Assembly (NCBI GenBank): GCA_949948835.1
Contig: CATLHF010000011.1
Location: 1-60,679 of the forward strand
Origin: an uncultured Clostridia bacterium
GTDB taxonomy: Bacteria > Bacillota > Clostridia > TANB77 > CAG-508
Direction: 5' to 3'
Length of the DNA stretch: 60,679 nt
Position 1 is the stretch's first letter; every line of letters begins with the position of its first letter. The notes beneath the pieces were generated by a model. That model worked only from the letters and a program-made list of their open reading frames with translations. It did not search any database and was not told the origin of the DNA. Positions 45,388 to 55,211 of this stretch are shown piece by piece. The position numbers and the translations under genes are program-made.

Positions 45388-46617
45388 ATGTTTATGAATC
45401 GAAAATTTATAGCAAAAGTTGTTTTGCTTGTATTTATGATAAGTTTTTTGTTTCCTGTTTTTTCACTTGCAAGTGAAGATGTGTATGTTTGGTCTAGTGA
45501 TGTTGTTACTTCTTCTGTTAGTGCCAATACTACTGATAATTCCAATTCTCTTAATTTAGAATGTAGTGGTGCTGTTTTGATTGAGCAAAATAGTGGTAAG
45601 GTTTTGTATGACCATAATATGCATGAAAAATTAAGACCTGCTAGTGTTACAAAGGTTATGACGATTTTGTTGATTATGGAAGCTTTGGATAATGGTAGAA
45701 TTACATTAGATACCAAAATTCCTTGTAGCCAAAATGCTACTTCTATGGGTGGGTCTCAAATTTGGTTAGATCCTCGTGAGACACTAAGTGTAAATGAGAT
45801 GTTAAAGGCAATTTGTGTTGTTTCTGCTAATGATTGTACGGTTGCTATGGCAGAGTATCTAGCAGGTTCGGAAGAAGCATTTGTCATTCAAATGAATGAC
45901 AAAGCAAAAGCACTTGGTATGAATGATACTACTTTTAAAAATTGCCATGGAATTGATGAAGATGGTCATGTGACCTCTGCTTATGATATTTCCTTAATGT
46001 CTCGTGAATTATTAGTAAATCATCCTACTATTACGAATTATACAACCATTTGGATGGATAGTTTGCGTGATGGAAAATCATCTTTGGTAAATACCAATAA
46101 ATTAATTCGTAATTATAAAGGTGCTACTGGTTTAAAGACTGGGTCTACTTCTGTTGCTTTATATAATTTATCGGCTTCGGCTACTCGTGATGGTTTGTCC
46201 TTAATTGCTGTTGTTTTAAAAGCTCCAAATACTAAAGTTCGTTTTGCAGAAGCTACTAAGTTATTAGATTATGGTTTTAATACTTATTCTTATAGTGAAT
46301 TTGGTAAAAAAGACGATGTTGTAAAATCACTTACTGTTAATAAAGGAACCATTAAAAATGTAAATGCCATTTTAGGAGATTCTACTGGTGCGTTAGTAAA
46401 AAAAGGAGAAGAAAAAAATTTAGTACAAAACGTAGATTTACAAGATACGGTTCAAGCTCCTGTTACAAGAGGTCAAGTTTTAGGAGAAGTTACGTATTCT
46501 TTAGATGGAGAAGTTGTTGGGCGTACTAGTATTATTGCAGAAACTGATATTCCTAAAGTTACTTTGTGGAGTATGGTAGGACACCTTTTCCAAACTTGGT
46601 ATCAGCTTATTCGATAA
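45388..46617 (+). CDS. D-alanyl-D-alanine carboxypeptidase (PBP5/DacF type)
   Basis: Penicillin-binding peptidase of 409 residues that trims the terminal D-Ala from peptidoglycan stem peptides. A signal peptide spans residues 1-29. Active-site motifs are SVTK (Ser86, Lys89), SAN (146-148) and KTG (250-252). A C-terminal beta-rich domain of the PBP5 type follows, with a final hydrophobic stretch (SMVGHLFQTWYQLI) likely for membrane attachment. ATG follows GGAGGTTTTTTT. Family subtype (DacF, DacA or DacB) is unsure. Confidence 0.93.
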   Translation: MFMNRKFIAKVVLLVFMISFLFPVFSLASEDVYVWSSDVVTSSVSANTTDNSNSLNLECSGAVLIEQNSGKVLYDHNMHEKLRPASVTKVMTILLIMEALDNGRITLDTKIPCSQNATSMGGSQIWLDPRETLSVNEMLKAICVVSANDCTVAMAEYLAGSEEAFVIQMNDKAKALGMNDTTFKNCHGIDEDGHVTSAYDISLMSRELLVNHPTITNYTTIWMDSLRDGKSSLVNTNKLIRNYKGATGLKTGSTSVALYNLSASATRDGLSLIAVVLKAPNTKVRFAEATKLLDYGFNTYSYSEFGKKDDVVKSLTVNKGTIKNVNAILGDSTGALVKKGEEKNLVQNVDLQDTVQAPVTRGQVLGEVTYSLDGEVVGRTSIIAETDIPKVTLWSMVGHLFQTWYQLIR

Positions 46618-46631
46618 CCTCTATTCACACA

Positions 46632-46678
46632 TTATCCACAAAAGTTATCCACACATGTGTATAACTTTGTGGATTTTT
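46632..46678 (+). terminator. Palindromic terminator made of DnaA-box-like repeats
   Basis: TTATCCACA at 46632 and 46645, TTATACACA reversed at 46656-46664 and a partial box near 46668. Together they form an imperfect hairpin (ATCCACAAAAGTTAT with ATAACTTTGTGGAT) followed by TTTTTAT after the carboxypeptidase gene. Confidence 0.6.
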
Positions 46679-46752
46679 ATGTTTATGGTTATTGACATTA
46701 TTCGTGTTTTATTTTATGATAGTAAAAGAATCTTTAAGGAGGTTATAAAATA

Positions 46753-47610
46753 ATGAATAATTTAAAATCATATTTATTTGAAACAAATGCTGTTAAAGTA
46801 TGTCATGGGGATACCCCTTTCTGGTTAACTTCTGGAAAACTAAGTGCTTATTTTATAAATACCCATTTTATATATGGTAGTGAAGAAGATGCTGGAAGTT
46901 TTTTAAGTTTTATTGACGAAAATAAAGCAGATGCTTTACATCTTCCTAAAAAATTATTAGATAAAGTTAAGGCTCAATATGATAATAATACCATTTATCA
47001 TACTGTTATCGATGAAATGCTATCTTTTATTAAAAATACCATTTCAATAGATGATATTGATTATATTTCTGGAGGCGAAAGAAGAGATTGGTTTTTCTCT
47101 ATCATTCTTGCTTATCTATTAGATAAACCACATATTACTATCTTCAAAAATTTATCTACTTATGTAAGTGATAGTAAAATGGAAAACACTCAGGAAATTA
47201 CTTCTATTACTGGCAAAAAGGTTCTTCATGTTACTGATTTGATTACAGTTGCTTCTAGTTTTATTCGTGCTTGGATTCCAGCAATTCAAAATTTAGGTGG
47301 AGAATTAATTTGGGCTTTGTCTGTTGTTGATAGAATGCAAGGAGGTAAACAAAGATTAGAAGATTTAGGTCTAAAGTCCTATAGCCTTGTTTCCATTGAT
47401 GAATCTTTATTTCAAATGGCTTTTGAAAAAGGTATGATTGATGATTCTCAATTTCAATTGGTTCTTGACTATATAAAAGATCCTGAGGGAAGCATGGAAA
47501 AATTCGTAAAAGAACATCCAGAATTTATTGAGGCTTCATTAGACTCTGCTGCAAACAAAAAGGATGGACGTGTACAACTTTGCATTAATAGTCATTTTTA
47601 TGGTTTATAA
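46753..47610 (+). CDS. pyrE: PyrE-like orotate phosphoribosyltransferase, long clostridial form
   Basis: 285 residues. WLTSGKLSAYFINTHF and the phosphoribosyl-binding region KVLHVTDLITVASSFIRAWIPAI match the longer Clostridia proteins annotated as orotate phosphoribosyltransferase, with ISGGERRDWFFSIILAYLLDKPHITIFK between. It would convert orotate and PRPP to OMP, completing the pyr set at 40-44 kb. It is separate from the pyr operon, with its own terminator. Assignment rests on recalled family similarity. Confidence 0.7.
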   Translation: MNNLKSYLFETNAVKVCHGDTPFWLTSGKLSAYFINTHFIYGSEEDAGSFLSFIDENKADALHLPKKLLDKVKAQYDNNTIYHTVIDEMLSFIKNTISIDDIDYISGGERRDWFFSIILAYLLDKPHITIFKNLSTYVSDSKMENTQEITSITGKKVLHVTDLITVASSFIRAWIPAIQNLGGELIWALSVVDRMQGGKQRLEDLGLKSYSLVSIDESLFQMAFEKGMIDDSQFQLVLDYIKDPEGSMEKFVKEHPEFIEASLDSAANKKDGRVQLCINSHFYGL

Positions 47611-47665
47611 AAAATAAAAATGTAGGGGCCCGCATGATGTGTACCCCCTACATTTTTATTTTTTT
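47611..47665. terminator. Bidirectional terminator between pyrE-like and htrA
   Basis: AAAATAAAAATGTAGGGG pairs with CCCCTACATTTTTATTTT, serving the convergent genes. Confidence 0.85.
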
Positions 47666-48793
47666 CCCAATACAATTTTTACAGGAGTAATAATACCTCT
47701 TCTTAATACTTGTACTGTTATTTCATCTCCTATGTTTTTTGTATAGATATAGCTCCTAAGTTCTGTCATTTTATTTAGAGGTTTTCCATCAATTTTTAAA
47801 ATAATGTCATTTGGTTTTATTCCTGCAGTTGCTGCTGGTCCATTGGTTTGAACATTGATAACATAAATTCCGTTTTCTATATTAATGCTATTATCTAAAT
47901 AGGGAATAACTTGTTTATCGTAGGCATAAATTCCTAAAGATGGTTCTTCAAATTTATCCGTTTTTTGGTAACTTTCAATGATTGGTTTTATCATATTAAT
48001 GGGACTTGCAAATCCAATTCCTTCAGCTGAAGTGATTTTTATAGAATTAACGCCAATGACTTCTCCGGTTTGCATTAATGAGTGGTCCTCCACTGTTTCC
48101 TGGATTAATGGTTGCATCGGTTTGAATTAAATCTTCCATATAGGAACTTTTTTCATTTTCTTCAATTTTAATGGTTCGATTGATTGCGCTAATAATACCA
48201 CTGGTAACCGTTCTTTGAAACTCAAATCCGATAGGGTTTCCAATCGCATATACTCTTTCACCTACTTTAATTTGGTCGGAATTTCCTAGTGTTACATATT
48301 GTAATCCTTTTGCATTAATTTTGATAATGGCTAAATCCAAGTCTGAATCTGACCATACCACATTTGCTGTATAAGTTTTTCCATTTTCTAATGTGACGTA
48401 ACATTGACTCAGGCTTGCTCCGGATACATGTTCATTGGTTAGAATATAGCCGTTCTCGGATACAATTATACCAGTTCCTAGCCCTAGTTTTGTGGTTCCA
48501 TCTTTTAGAAAAATCGAATTTCCATTGTTTCTTAATTTAGAAATTCCTACAACACAACTCGAAACTTCTTCAATCATTTCAGAAATTGTTTTATCTTCTT
48601 CTTTAACATCTGCTACTGTTTGGGCGGTTCTTTGCGCTGTATAGTTTTCTTGTTGTTTTGGAGTTGCAATATCAATATTTATGTACCAGTTGAATAAATA
48701 GAACCCTGATATGGTTAAGAAAAATAGGATACTCATAGTTACCACAACAATTCTTGTATTATCTTTTATTTGGTTTCTTCGTTTCTTTTTCAT
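47656..48793 (-). CDS. htrA: HtrA/DegP-like serine protease, +1 shift at CGG
   Basis: A membrane-anchored trypsin-like protease with one PDZ domain, 378 residues from joined frames. It has an N-terminal transmembrane segment (residues 15-35), catalytic His122 (LTNEHVSG), Asp151 or 153 (SDSDLDLAI) and Ser234 (INPGNSGGPLIN). The shift follows ten residues later at AAC-CGG-AGA: skipping C gives NAN-G-EVIGVNSIKITSAEGIGFASPI, the family consensus, and the PDZ domain comes after it. The zero frame stops 6 codons on. The start is ATG 48793 after GAAGGTGTGAAT. HtrA cuts or refolds misfolded extracytoplasmic proteins. Confidence 0.9.
48065..48067 (-). other. Putative +1 recoding site, htrA (AAC CGG AGA)
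   Basis: In-frame CGG. Skipping C48067 reads GGA as Gly243. Zero-frame stop: 6 codons downstream. The 7-base context AAC-CGG-A also occurs in frame at 5668 without a shift. Confidence 0.88.
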
Positions 48794-49000
48794 ATTCACA
48801 CCTTCTTCATTTTTTAAAGTTTTTCCAGTTATTTTAGATTTAATCATTTTCTTATTATTTTTTTAAGTAATTATGAATATAAATAAAAAAGAAGGCATTA
48901 ATTTAGTTTCGATTTATTTTTAGACTTATTTATATTGACATATTATTTAAATTAATGTACTATTAAGTCGAATAAAATATAATAAAAGGAGGATGTTTAT

Positions 49001-49780
49001 ATGGTATCATCAAGTTTAAGAGCAAGTGCTCGTGAAGCCTTAAAAGGAAAATGGGGAAAAGCTGCACTTCTTACATTATGTTATTGTTTAATTATGTTTG
49101 TTGTAAGCTTTGTTCTTAATTTAATTCCTGTTATTGGTCAACTTGCACAATTTGTTATTTCTTTACCTCTTTCTTTCGGACTTTTAGTTTCTTTCGTAAA
49201 ATTAAAAAGAGATGAGGAAGTAAATTATACTGATTTTTTTAATGTCGGATTTTCAAATTTCGGTAAAGTATGGGGTGTATTTGGTAATATGATTTTAAAA
49301 ATGATTATTCCAGTTGCACTTGTAATTGTATTTTTAATTGTTTTCATAGTAGGTATTGGTGGTTCTATTTCTGGAGCTATTTTACTTCATAATTATGGAA
49401 GCGGTTATTATGGATCTGTTTCTTCTGGATTTAGCGGTCTTGCTATGATTGGATTTATTGGATATTTTGCATCAATTATTTATGCTATTGTAAAAGGATA
49501 TTTATATTCATTATCTTATTACATTTTATATGATAATCCAAATAAATCTGGAAAAGAAATTGTTGAATTAAGTGAATCTATGATGAGAGGTAATAGATGG
49601 AGCTTCTTCTGGTTAGGTCTTACTTTTATCGGATGGGCTATTTCATCTGTATTTACTTTATATATTGGACTATTATGGTTAATGCCTTATATCATAGTTA
49701 CCTTTGTTTGTTTCTATGAAACATTAGCTAGTCAAAACGAAAATAAAACAGAAGAAAACAATCCTGTTGTAGAGGAATAA
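49001..49780 (+). CDS. DUF975-family integral membrane protein
   Basis: 259 residues with about five to six hydrophobic helices. The N-terminal pattern LRASAREALKGKWGKAALLTL is typical of DUF975, a family of unknown function common in Clostridia and Bacilli. The C-terminus is acidic and polar (ENKTEENNPVVEE). ATG follows AAAAGGAGGATGTTTAT. Ends in a strong terminator. Confidence 0.85.
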   Translation: MVSSSLRASAREALKGKWGKAALLTLCYCLIMFVVSFVLNLIPVIGQLAQFVISLPLSFGLLVSFVKLKRDEEVNYTDFFNVGFSNFGKVWGVFGNMILKMIIPVALVIVFLIVFIVGIGGSISGAILLHNYGSGYYGSVSSGFSGLAMIGFIGYFASIIYAIVKGYLYSLSYYILYDNPNKSGKEIVELSESMMRGNRWSFFWLGLTFIGWAISSVFTLYIGLLWLMPYIIVTFVCFYETLASQNENKTEENNPVVEE

Positions 49781-49786
49781 AATTCA

Positions 49787-49825
49787 AGAACCCCTAGCAC
49801 CGAAAGGCGACTGGGGGTTCTTTTT
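49787..49825 (+). terminator. Terminator of the DUF975 gene
   Basis: AAGAACCCC pairs with GGGGTTCTT, followed by TTT. Confidence 0.85.
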
Positions 49826-51974
49826 ATATTTTCATGCTTAATTTTACTTTTTGTCTTTCTTTATCGATTCCGATTACTTTTACTTTTACAATGTCTCCAA
49901 CAGATACGATGTCTGATGGATTTTTTACAAAGGAATCACTCATTTCTGAAATATGTACTAGTCCATCGTGTTTTACACCAATGTCTACAAATGCTCCAAA
50001 GTCAATAACATTTCGTACCGTTCCTGTTAATACCATTCCTTCTTGTAAGTCTTCTAGTTTTAACACATCACTTCTTAAGATTGGTTTTGGTAAATCTTCA
50101 CGTGGGTCTCTTCCTGGTTTTGTTAGTTCTTGTATGATGTCTTCTAATGTCATTTCCCCTATGTTTAATTCTTTTGCTGTTTTTGCTAATTCTAAACATT
50201 CTAATTTTTGTTTAATTTCATTTAATTTTTCTTTATCTAGAATATCTTTTGCTTGGTATCCAATTTGTTTTAATAACATTTCTGCTTTTTCGTAGCTTTC
50301 TGGGTGAACTGCTGTTATTTCTAATGGATTTTTTCCATCATAAATACGAAGGAATCCTGCGCATTGGGTAAATGCTACTTTTCCTAATTTTGGTACGTTT
50401 AATAGTTCTTTTCTCGAAGTCAATTTTCCGTTTTCATCACGGTATTTTACAATGTTTTTACTAATGGTGCTGTTTAGTCCAGACACATAAGAAAGTAGAG
50501 ATGGAGTTGCTGTGTTAACATCTACTCCGACTTTATTTACAGCGTCTTCTACAACACCTGTTAAGCTTTCTTCTAATCGTTTTTGGTTAACATCGTGTTG
50601 ATATTGTCCTACTCCGATTGCTTTTGGATCTATTTTTACAAGTTCTGCTAAAGGGTCTTGTAGTCTTCTTGCAATGGAAATCGCTCCTCTTAACGATACG
50701 TTAATGTCTGGATATTCTTCCGTTGCTAATTTTGATGCAGAATATACACTTGCTCCTGCTTCTGATACAATGGCATAGTATACTTCATGGTCTGCTTGTT
50801 TGATTAAATCTGATACAAATAGTTCCGATTCTCTAGATGCTGTTCCATTTCCGATTGCAATCATGTTAATCTGATGTTTTTTGATAAGTGCTAATAGTGT
50901 TCTTGAAGCACCTTCTATATCGTTTTGTGGTTCGGTTGGATATACTGTTACAGTATCTAATAATTTTCCAGTTTCATCAATGACTGCGATTTTACATCCC
51001 GTTCTGTATGCTGGGTCGAATCCCATAACTGTTAAGCCTTTTAGTGGCGCTCCTAATAATAGTTGTTTTGCATTTTTTCCAAATACTTTGATGGCTTGTT
51101 CTTCTGCTTTTTCGGTTAAGTCATTTCGTATTTCTCTTTCAATCGAACTTTCGATTAATCGTTTCCAACTATCGAAAATACATTCTTTTAAATATGGAGT
51201 AAATTGGGTTTGTCCCTTGATGACTCTTTTTTCTATGATATCAATAATTTTTTCTTCTGGTTTTACCATTTTTACTTTTAAGAATTCTTCTTTTTCTCCA
51301 CGGTTAATAGCAAGAATTCGATGACTTGGAATGCGGTTAATAGATTCACTAAATTCGTAATACATTTCATAGTTTGATTTTTCTTCTGGTTTTGAGGCTT
51401 TTGTTTCTAACATAGATTCACGATAGCAAATTCGTTTTATTTGTTTTCGGTAATTTGCATCATCCGATATGTTTTCTGCTAAAATATCTAATGCTCCTGC
51501 AATTGCTTCTTCTACTGTATTTACTTCTTTTTCTTCATTAAGATATGCTTGTGCAATCATATGAATATCTTCTGTTTCAGTTTGCTCCATGATGATGAGA
51601 GCAAGTGGTTCTAAGCCTTTTTCTTTTGCAATGGTTGCTCTTGTTCTTTTCTTTTGTTTATATGGTCGATAAATATCTTCTACTTCTGCAAGTGTTATTG
51701 CATTTTCTAAATCTTTTATAATCTCTTCGGTTAATTTTCCTTGTGCTTCAATTGATTTGGTTACCTCTTCTTTTCTTGTACTTAAATTTCTTAAATACGT
51801 AAGTCTTTCTCCTAAATCTCTTAAGGTTTCATCAGAAAGTCCCCCAGTTGCTTCTTTACGGTAACGTGCAATAAATGGAATTGTATTTCCTTCATCAATT
51901 AATCGAATGGTTGCTTCTACTTGACTTTTTTTTATGTTTAATTCTAACGCAATTGTTTGTATGATTTTTTCCAT
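49824..51974 (-). CDS. tex: Tex-like RNA-binding protein
   Basis: 716 residues from ATG 51974 (AAGGAGAATACG upstream). Domain order is that of Tex: an N-terminal helical region, a YqgF-like fold with VMGFDPAYRTGCKIAVID, a helix-hairpin-helix region (SYVSGLNSTISKNIVKYRDENGKL) and a C-terminal S1 domain (GTVRNVIDFGAFVDIGVKHDGLVHISEMS). Tex proteins bind RNA and influence transcription; precise role unclear. 13 bases after the ABC-F gene. Confidence 0.93.
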   Translation of the reverse strand: MEKIIQTIALELNIKKSQVEATIRLIDEGNTIPFIARYRKEATGGLSDETLRDLGERLTYLRNLSTRKEEVTKSIEAQGKLTEEIIKDLENAITLAEVEDIYRPYKQKKRTRATIAKEKGLEPLALIIMEQTETEDIHMIAQAYLNEEKEVNTVEEAIAGALDILAENISDDANYRKQIKRICYRESMLETKASKPEEKSNYEMYYEFSESINRIPSHRILAINRGEKEEFLKVKMVKPEEKIIDIIEKRVIKGQTQFTPYLKECIFDSWKRLIESSIEREIRNDLTEKAEEQAIKVFGKNAKQLLLGAPLKGLTVMGFDPAYRTGCKIAVIDETGKLLDTVTVYPTEPQNDIEGASRTLLALIKKHQINMIAIGNGTASRESELFVSDLIKQADHEVYYAIVSEAGASVYSASKLATEEYPDINVSLRGAISIARRLQDPLAELVKIDPKAIGVGQYQHDVNQKRLEESLTGVVEDAVNKVGVDVNTATPSLLSYVSGLNSTISKNIVKYRDENGKLTSRKELLNVPKLGKVAFTQCAGFLRIYDGKNPLEITAVHPESYEKAEMLLKQIGYQAKDILDKEKLNEIKQKLECLELAKTAKELNIGEMTLEDIIQELTKPGRDPREDLPKPILRSDVLKLEDLQEGMVLTGTVRNVIDFGAFVDIGVKHDGLVHISEMSDSFVKNPSDIVSVGDIVKVKVIGIDKERQKVKLSMKI

Positions 51975-51987
51975 CGTATTCTCCTTT

Positions 51988-53568
51988 TTATTCAATTCCT
52001 AAATACTCATTATAGGTTACTTCTCTATCGATTACTTTGTCTTGTTTTATATCGATAATACGGTTTGCTACGGTTTGTGTTAATTGGTGGTCATGTGAGG
52101 TAAATAGGATGTTTCCTTTAAAGTTTTTCATTCCTTCGTTTACAGAGGTAATGCTTTCCATGTCTAAATGGTTTGTTGGCTCATCGAAGATTAAGAAGTT
52201 TGCTCCTGAAAGCATCATTTTGGATAGAACACATCTTACTTTTTCTCCTCCTGAAATGACATTTACTTTTTTTAATGCTTCTTCTCCTGAAAATAGCATT
52301 CTTCCTAAAAATCCTCTTACGAATGTTTCGTCTGGGTCTTTTGAATATTGTCTTAACCAATCCACTAAGTTTAAGTCATCGTTAAATAGGTAATTATTAT
52401 CTTTTGGGAAATAGTTGTTGGTAATGGTTGTTCCCCAAATTAGTTTTCCCTCATCTGGCTCTAGCTCTCCTGCAATAATTTGGAATAAGACCGTTTTTGC
52501 ATTTTCGTTATCTGCTAAAAATGCAATTTTATCTCCTTGTTTTACGGTAAAGGAAATATTGTCTAATATTTTTTCTCCATCAATTGTTTTTGAGATATTT
52601 TTTACTTGTAAGATTTCTTTTCCTGGCTCACGGTCTGGCTTGAAATCGACATATGGATATCTACGGTTGGATGGTTTGATTTCTTCTAATTCAATTTTTT
52701 CTAATGATTTTTTTCTTGATGTCGCTTGTTTTGATTTAGATGCATTGGCACTAAATCTTGCAATAAAGTCTTGCAATTCTTTTATTTTTTCTTCTTTTTT
52801 CTTATTTGCTTCTTTTGCTTGTTTTAGAGCAAGTTGGCTGGATTCATACCAGAAGTCGTAGTTTCCTGGATACACGGTTATTTTTCCAAAATCTACATCT
52901 GCTGTATGGGTACATACTTTGTTTAAGAAATAACGGTCATGTGATACGACGATGACGGTATTTTCAAAATTAATTAAAAATTCTTGTAGCCAATCGATGC
53001 TTTTTAGGTCTAAATCGTTGGTTGGCTCGTCTAATAATAAAACATCTGGATTTCCAAATAGACTTTGTGCTAATAATACTTTTACTTTTTCTCTTGCTTC
53101 TAGTTCTTTCATGTATTTGTCATGCTTTTCAGATTCGATTCCTAAATCGTTTAAAAGTACCGCGGCATCGGATTCTGCATTCCAACCATCTAATTCTGCA
53201 AAGCGTTCTTCTAATTTTGCAGCACGCATTCCATCTTCTTCATTAAAGTCTGGTTTGGCATAAATCGCATCTTTTTCTTTCATAATTTTATATAATTCAC
53301 TGTTTCCCATAATAACAGTATCGATAACTCTTTCTTCTTCATAAGCAAAGTGGTCTTGTTTTAATACCGAAATTCTTTCTCCTTTTTCGATGGTAACTTC
53401 CCCTTTACTTGGCTCTATTTCTCTAGATAATACTTTTAAAAAAGTTGATTTTCCTGCTCCATTTGCTCCTATAATTCCATAACAGTTACCTTTTCCAAAG
53501 CGAATATTAACATCTTCAAATAATACTCTTTTTCCAAAACGAATGGTTACTCCATTTGCAGCTAACAT
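51988..53568 (-). CDS. ABC-F ATP-binding protein
   Basis: 526 residues: two ABC domains joined by a charged linker and no membrane segments, so a ribosome-associated ABC-F protein. The first Walker A is GIIGANGAGKST; LLLDEPTNDLD is the first Walker B. The second domain has a degenerate Walker A (FLADNENAKTVLF) but keeps SGGEKVRC and DEPTNHLD. The layout matches the YbiT-type subgroup. It is transcribed with tex. Confidence 0.93.
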   Translation of the reverse strand: MLAANGVTIRFGKRVLFEDVNIRFGKGNCYGIIGANGAGKSTFLKVLSREIEPSKGEVTIEKGERISVLKQDHFAYEEERVIDTVIMGNSELYKIMKEKDAIYAKPDFNEEDGMRAAKLEERFAELDGWNAESDAAVLLNDLGIESEKHDKYMKELEAREKVKVLLAQSLFGNPDVLLLDEPTNDLDLKSIDWLQEFLINFENTVIVVSHDRYFLNKVCTHTADVDFGKITVYPGNYDFWYESSQLALKQAKEANKKKEEKIKELQDFIARFSANASKSKQATSRKKSLEKIELEEIKPSNRRYPYVDFKPDREPGKEILQVKNISKTIDGEKILDNISFTVKQGDKIAFLADNENAKTVLFQIIAGELEPDEGKLIWGTTITNNYFPKDNNYLFNDDLNLVDWLRQYSKDPDETFVRGFLGRMLFSGEEALKKVNVISGGEKVRCVLSKMMLSGANFLIFDEPTNHLDMESITSVNEGMKNFKGNILFTSHDHQLTQTVANRIIDIKQDKVIDREVTYNEYLGIE

Positions 53569-53633
53569 ATTTTCTCCTCCTTATTTTTCCATTTACCTAT
53601 TATACACGCTTTTTTTCGTTTTGGCAATGGGTT

Positions 53634-53660
53634 AAAAAAAGAGATGGTCTCCCATCTCTT
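53634..53660 (-). terminator. Terminator of the DUF378 gene
   Basis: AAGAGATGG pairs with CCATCTCTT, followed by TTTTT on the minus strand. Confidence 0.8.
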
Positions 53661-53850
53661 AGTCTCTATCAAATAATAATTTAATTGCCCATAGTCCTGA
53701 AATTCCTACTAGCGCATAGATAATTCTTGCTATGATTGTCATATTTCCGAATAGCATTTCTACTAGATTGAAATTAAAAAATCCAATTAATCCCCAATTG
53801 ACTGCTCCAATAATGACTAGTATTAACGCAATTTTGTCAATTACTTTCAT
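53659..53850 (-). CDS. DUF378-family small membrane protein
   Basis: 63 residues, two hydrophobic segments. The core ALILVIIGAVNWGLIGFF and RIIYALVGISGLW are diagnostic of DUF378. Function unknown. ATG follows AGGAGGAAGTATC. Confidence 0.9.
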   Translation of the reverse strand: MKVIDKIALILVIIGAVNWGLIGFFNFNLVEMLFGNMTIIARIIYALVGISGLWAIKLLFDRD

Positions 53851-53970
53851 GATACTTCCTCCTATTCGTTTTTAATAGATTATATTTTTTCTTTGTTAGT
53901 ATTTGTTTTTTGATTGTTTTTATTCTTTTTTTATTTGGTAATTTTTAACAAAAAAAGAACCCGCAGGTTC

Positions 53971-54930
53971 TTAATCTAATAAATCTCTTCGTTTTAGAAT
54001 TAGTACTGCAATAATGGTAACAAGGATACAGACTCCCGATAAAATTAGAAATCCGTATGGATGATTTTGAAATGGTACTGGTACATTCATTCCCCATAGG
54101 CTGGAAATCAATGTTGGAATGGCAAGGATAATGGTAATGGATGTTAAAAATTTCATCACTCCATTTAGGTTGTTGGAAATGATTGATGCATAGGCATCCA
54201 TAGTCCCATTTAAAATATCTCGATAGATTCCACTCATTTCAATTGCTTGTTTATTTTCTACGATAGCATCTTCTAGAATATCTTCGTCTTCTTCATATAA
54301 TTTTAGTATTTTTCCTCTTAAGGTTTTTTCCATGACTAATTCGTTTGATTTTAGTGATGTTGTAAAGTATACTAAACTTTTTTCTAAACTTAACAATTTT
54401 AATAATTCTCGATTTTTCATTGAAGTTTTTAAAATAGTTTCGGCAATTTCTGTTTCTTTATTAATTTGTTTTAAGTAAGTTAGATAATAGGATGCATTGA
54501 TTAACATGATTTGAAATAGAAATCTACTTTTTTTATAGGTTGAAAATGCTTTTACTCTTTTTCGTTCAAAATTGTCAATAACAATATTTCTTTTTAAGGA
54601 TACGGTTATAAAATAATCGTCTCTTACGGCAATCATACCAAGTGGCATGGTTGTATAACTTTCAGAATCTTTCTCTTTTTCAATAATTGGTACATCCACA
54701 ATGAAAAGAATAGTACCATCATCTTCTTCACTATCAATTCTCGCCTTTTCCTCATAGTCTAGTGAATATCGAATAAAGTCTTCTGCAATTTTTGTTTTTT
54801 TGCATACTTCTTTTATTTCTTGGTCTGTCGGATTTATCATACTAATCCAACATCCTTTTTCTATTTTTTCTACTACTTTTAATTGGTTTGTTTCCATATC
54901 TGAATGATATACTTTAACCATCGATTTCAC
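53971..54930 (-). CDS. corA: CorA-like Mg2+/divalent cation channel
   Basis: 319 residues: a large cytoplasmic N-terminal domain and two C-terminal helices with the hallmark GMN (SLWGMNVPVPF) in the loop between them. CorA channels conduct Mg2+ and Co2+ down their gradient. A C-terminal KRRDLLD tail is present. Transcribed alone. Confidence 0.93.
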   Translation of the reverse strand: MKSMVKVYHSDMETNQLKVVEKIEKGCWISMINPTDQEIKEVCKKTKIAEDFIRYSLDYEEKARIDSEEDDGTILFIVDVPIIEKEKDSESYTTMPLGMIAVRDDYFITVSLKRNIVIDNFERKRVKAFSTYKKSRFLFQIMLINASYYLTYLKQINKETEIAETILKTSMKNRELLKLLSLEKSLVYFTTSLKSNELVMEKTLRGKILKLYEEDEDILEDAIVENKQAIEMSGIYRDILNGTMDAYASIISNNLNGVMKFLTSITIILAIPTLISSLWGMNVPVPFQNHPYGFLILSGVCILVTIIAVLILKRRDLLD

Positions 54931-55030
54931 CCCTTTTATTTAAGCAAAAAGTGAATAGTGAAAAGTACAATGGATGCTTATACTCTTAACTATTCACTCT
55001 TATTGCTTCACTCTTGCCATAAGGCAAGCT
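54931..55030. other. Spacer between corA and tRNA-Lys with an inverted repeat
   Basis: AGTGAATAGT (54950) and ACTATTCACT (54989) form a perfect 10-base inverted repeat, followed on the minus side by TTTTT. It may terminate the tRNA transcript. Confidence 0.5.
55013..55028 (-). repeat. tRNA trailer hairpin, copy 3
   Basis: CTTGCC-TTAT-GGCAAG, a perfect 6-base stem directly after tRNA-Lys; compare 4604-4619 and 16073-16087. Confidence 0.6.
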
Positions 55031-55106
55031 TGGTGCGCCATAGAGGGGTCGAACCTCCGACCTTGTGATTAAGAGTCACCTGCTCTACCAACTGAGCTAA
55101 TGGCGC
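55031..55106 (-). tRNA. tRNA-Lys(CTT)
   Basis: The acceptor GCGCCAT pairs with ATGGCGC, then A and encoded CCA. The anticodon loop CTCTTAA gives CTT, which reads AAG. The top anticodon-stem pair is a G-A mismatch. Confidence 0.9.
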
Positions 55107-55169
55107 ATTTACAACATTATTATTATAGCTCTTTATTGCTTATTTTGTCAATAGTTTTCGCTTATTTTT

Positions 55170-55209
55170 AAAACAGCATAACGCTAAATTTAACGTTACG
55201 CTGTTTTTT
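55170..55209 (-). terminator. Terminator of the adhesin gene
   Basis: AAAACAGCATAACGCTAAA and TTTAACGTTACGCTGTTTT form a long stem (two mismatches), ending in T residues on the minus strand. Confidence 0.8.
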
Positions 55210-55211
55210 GA

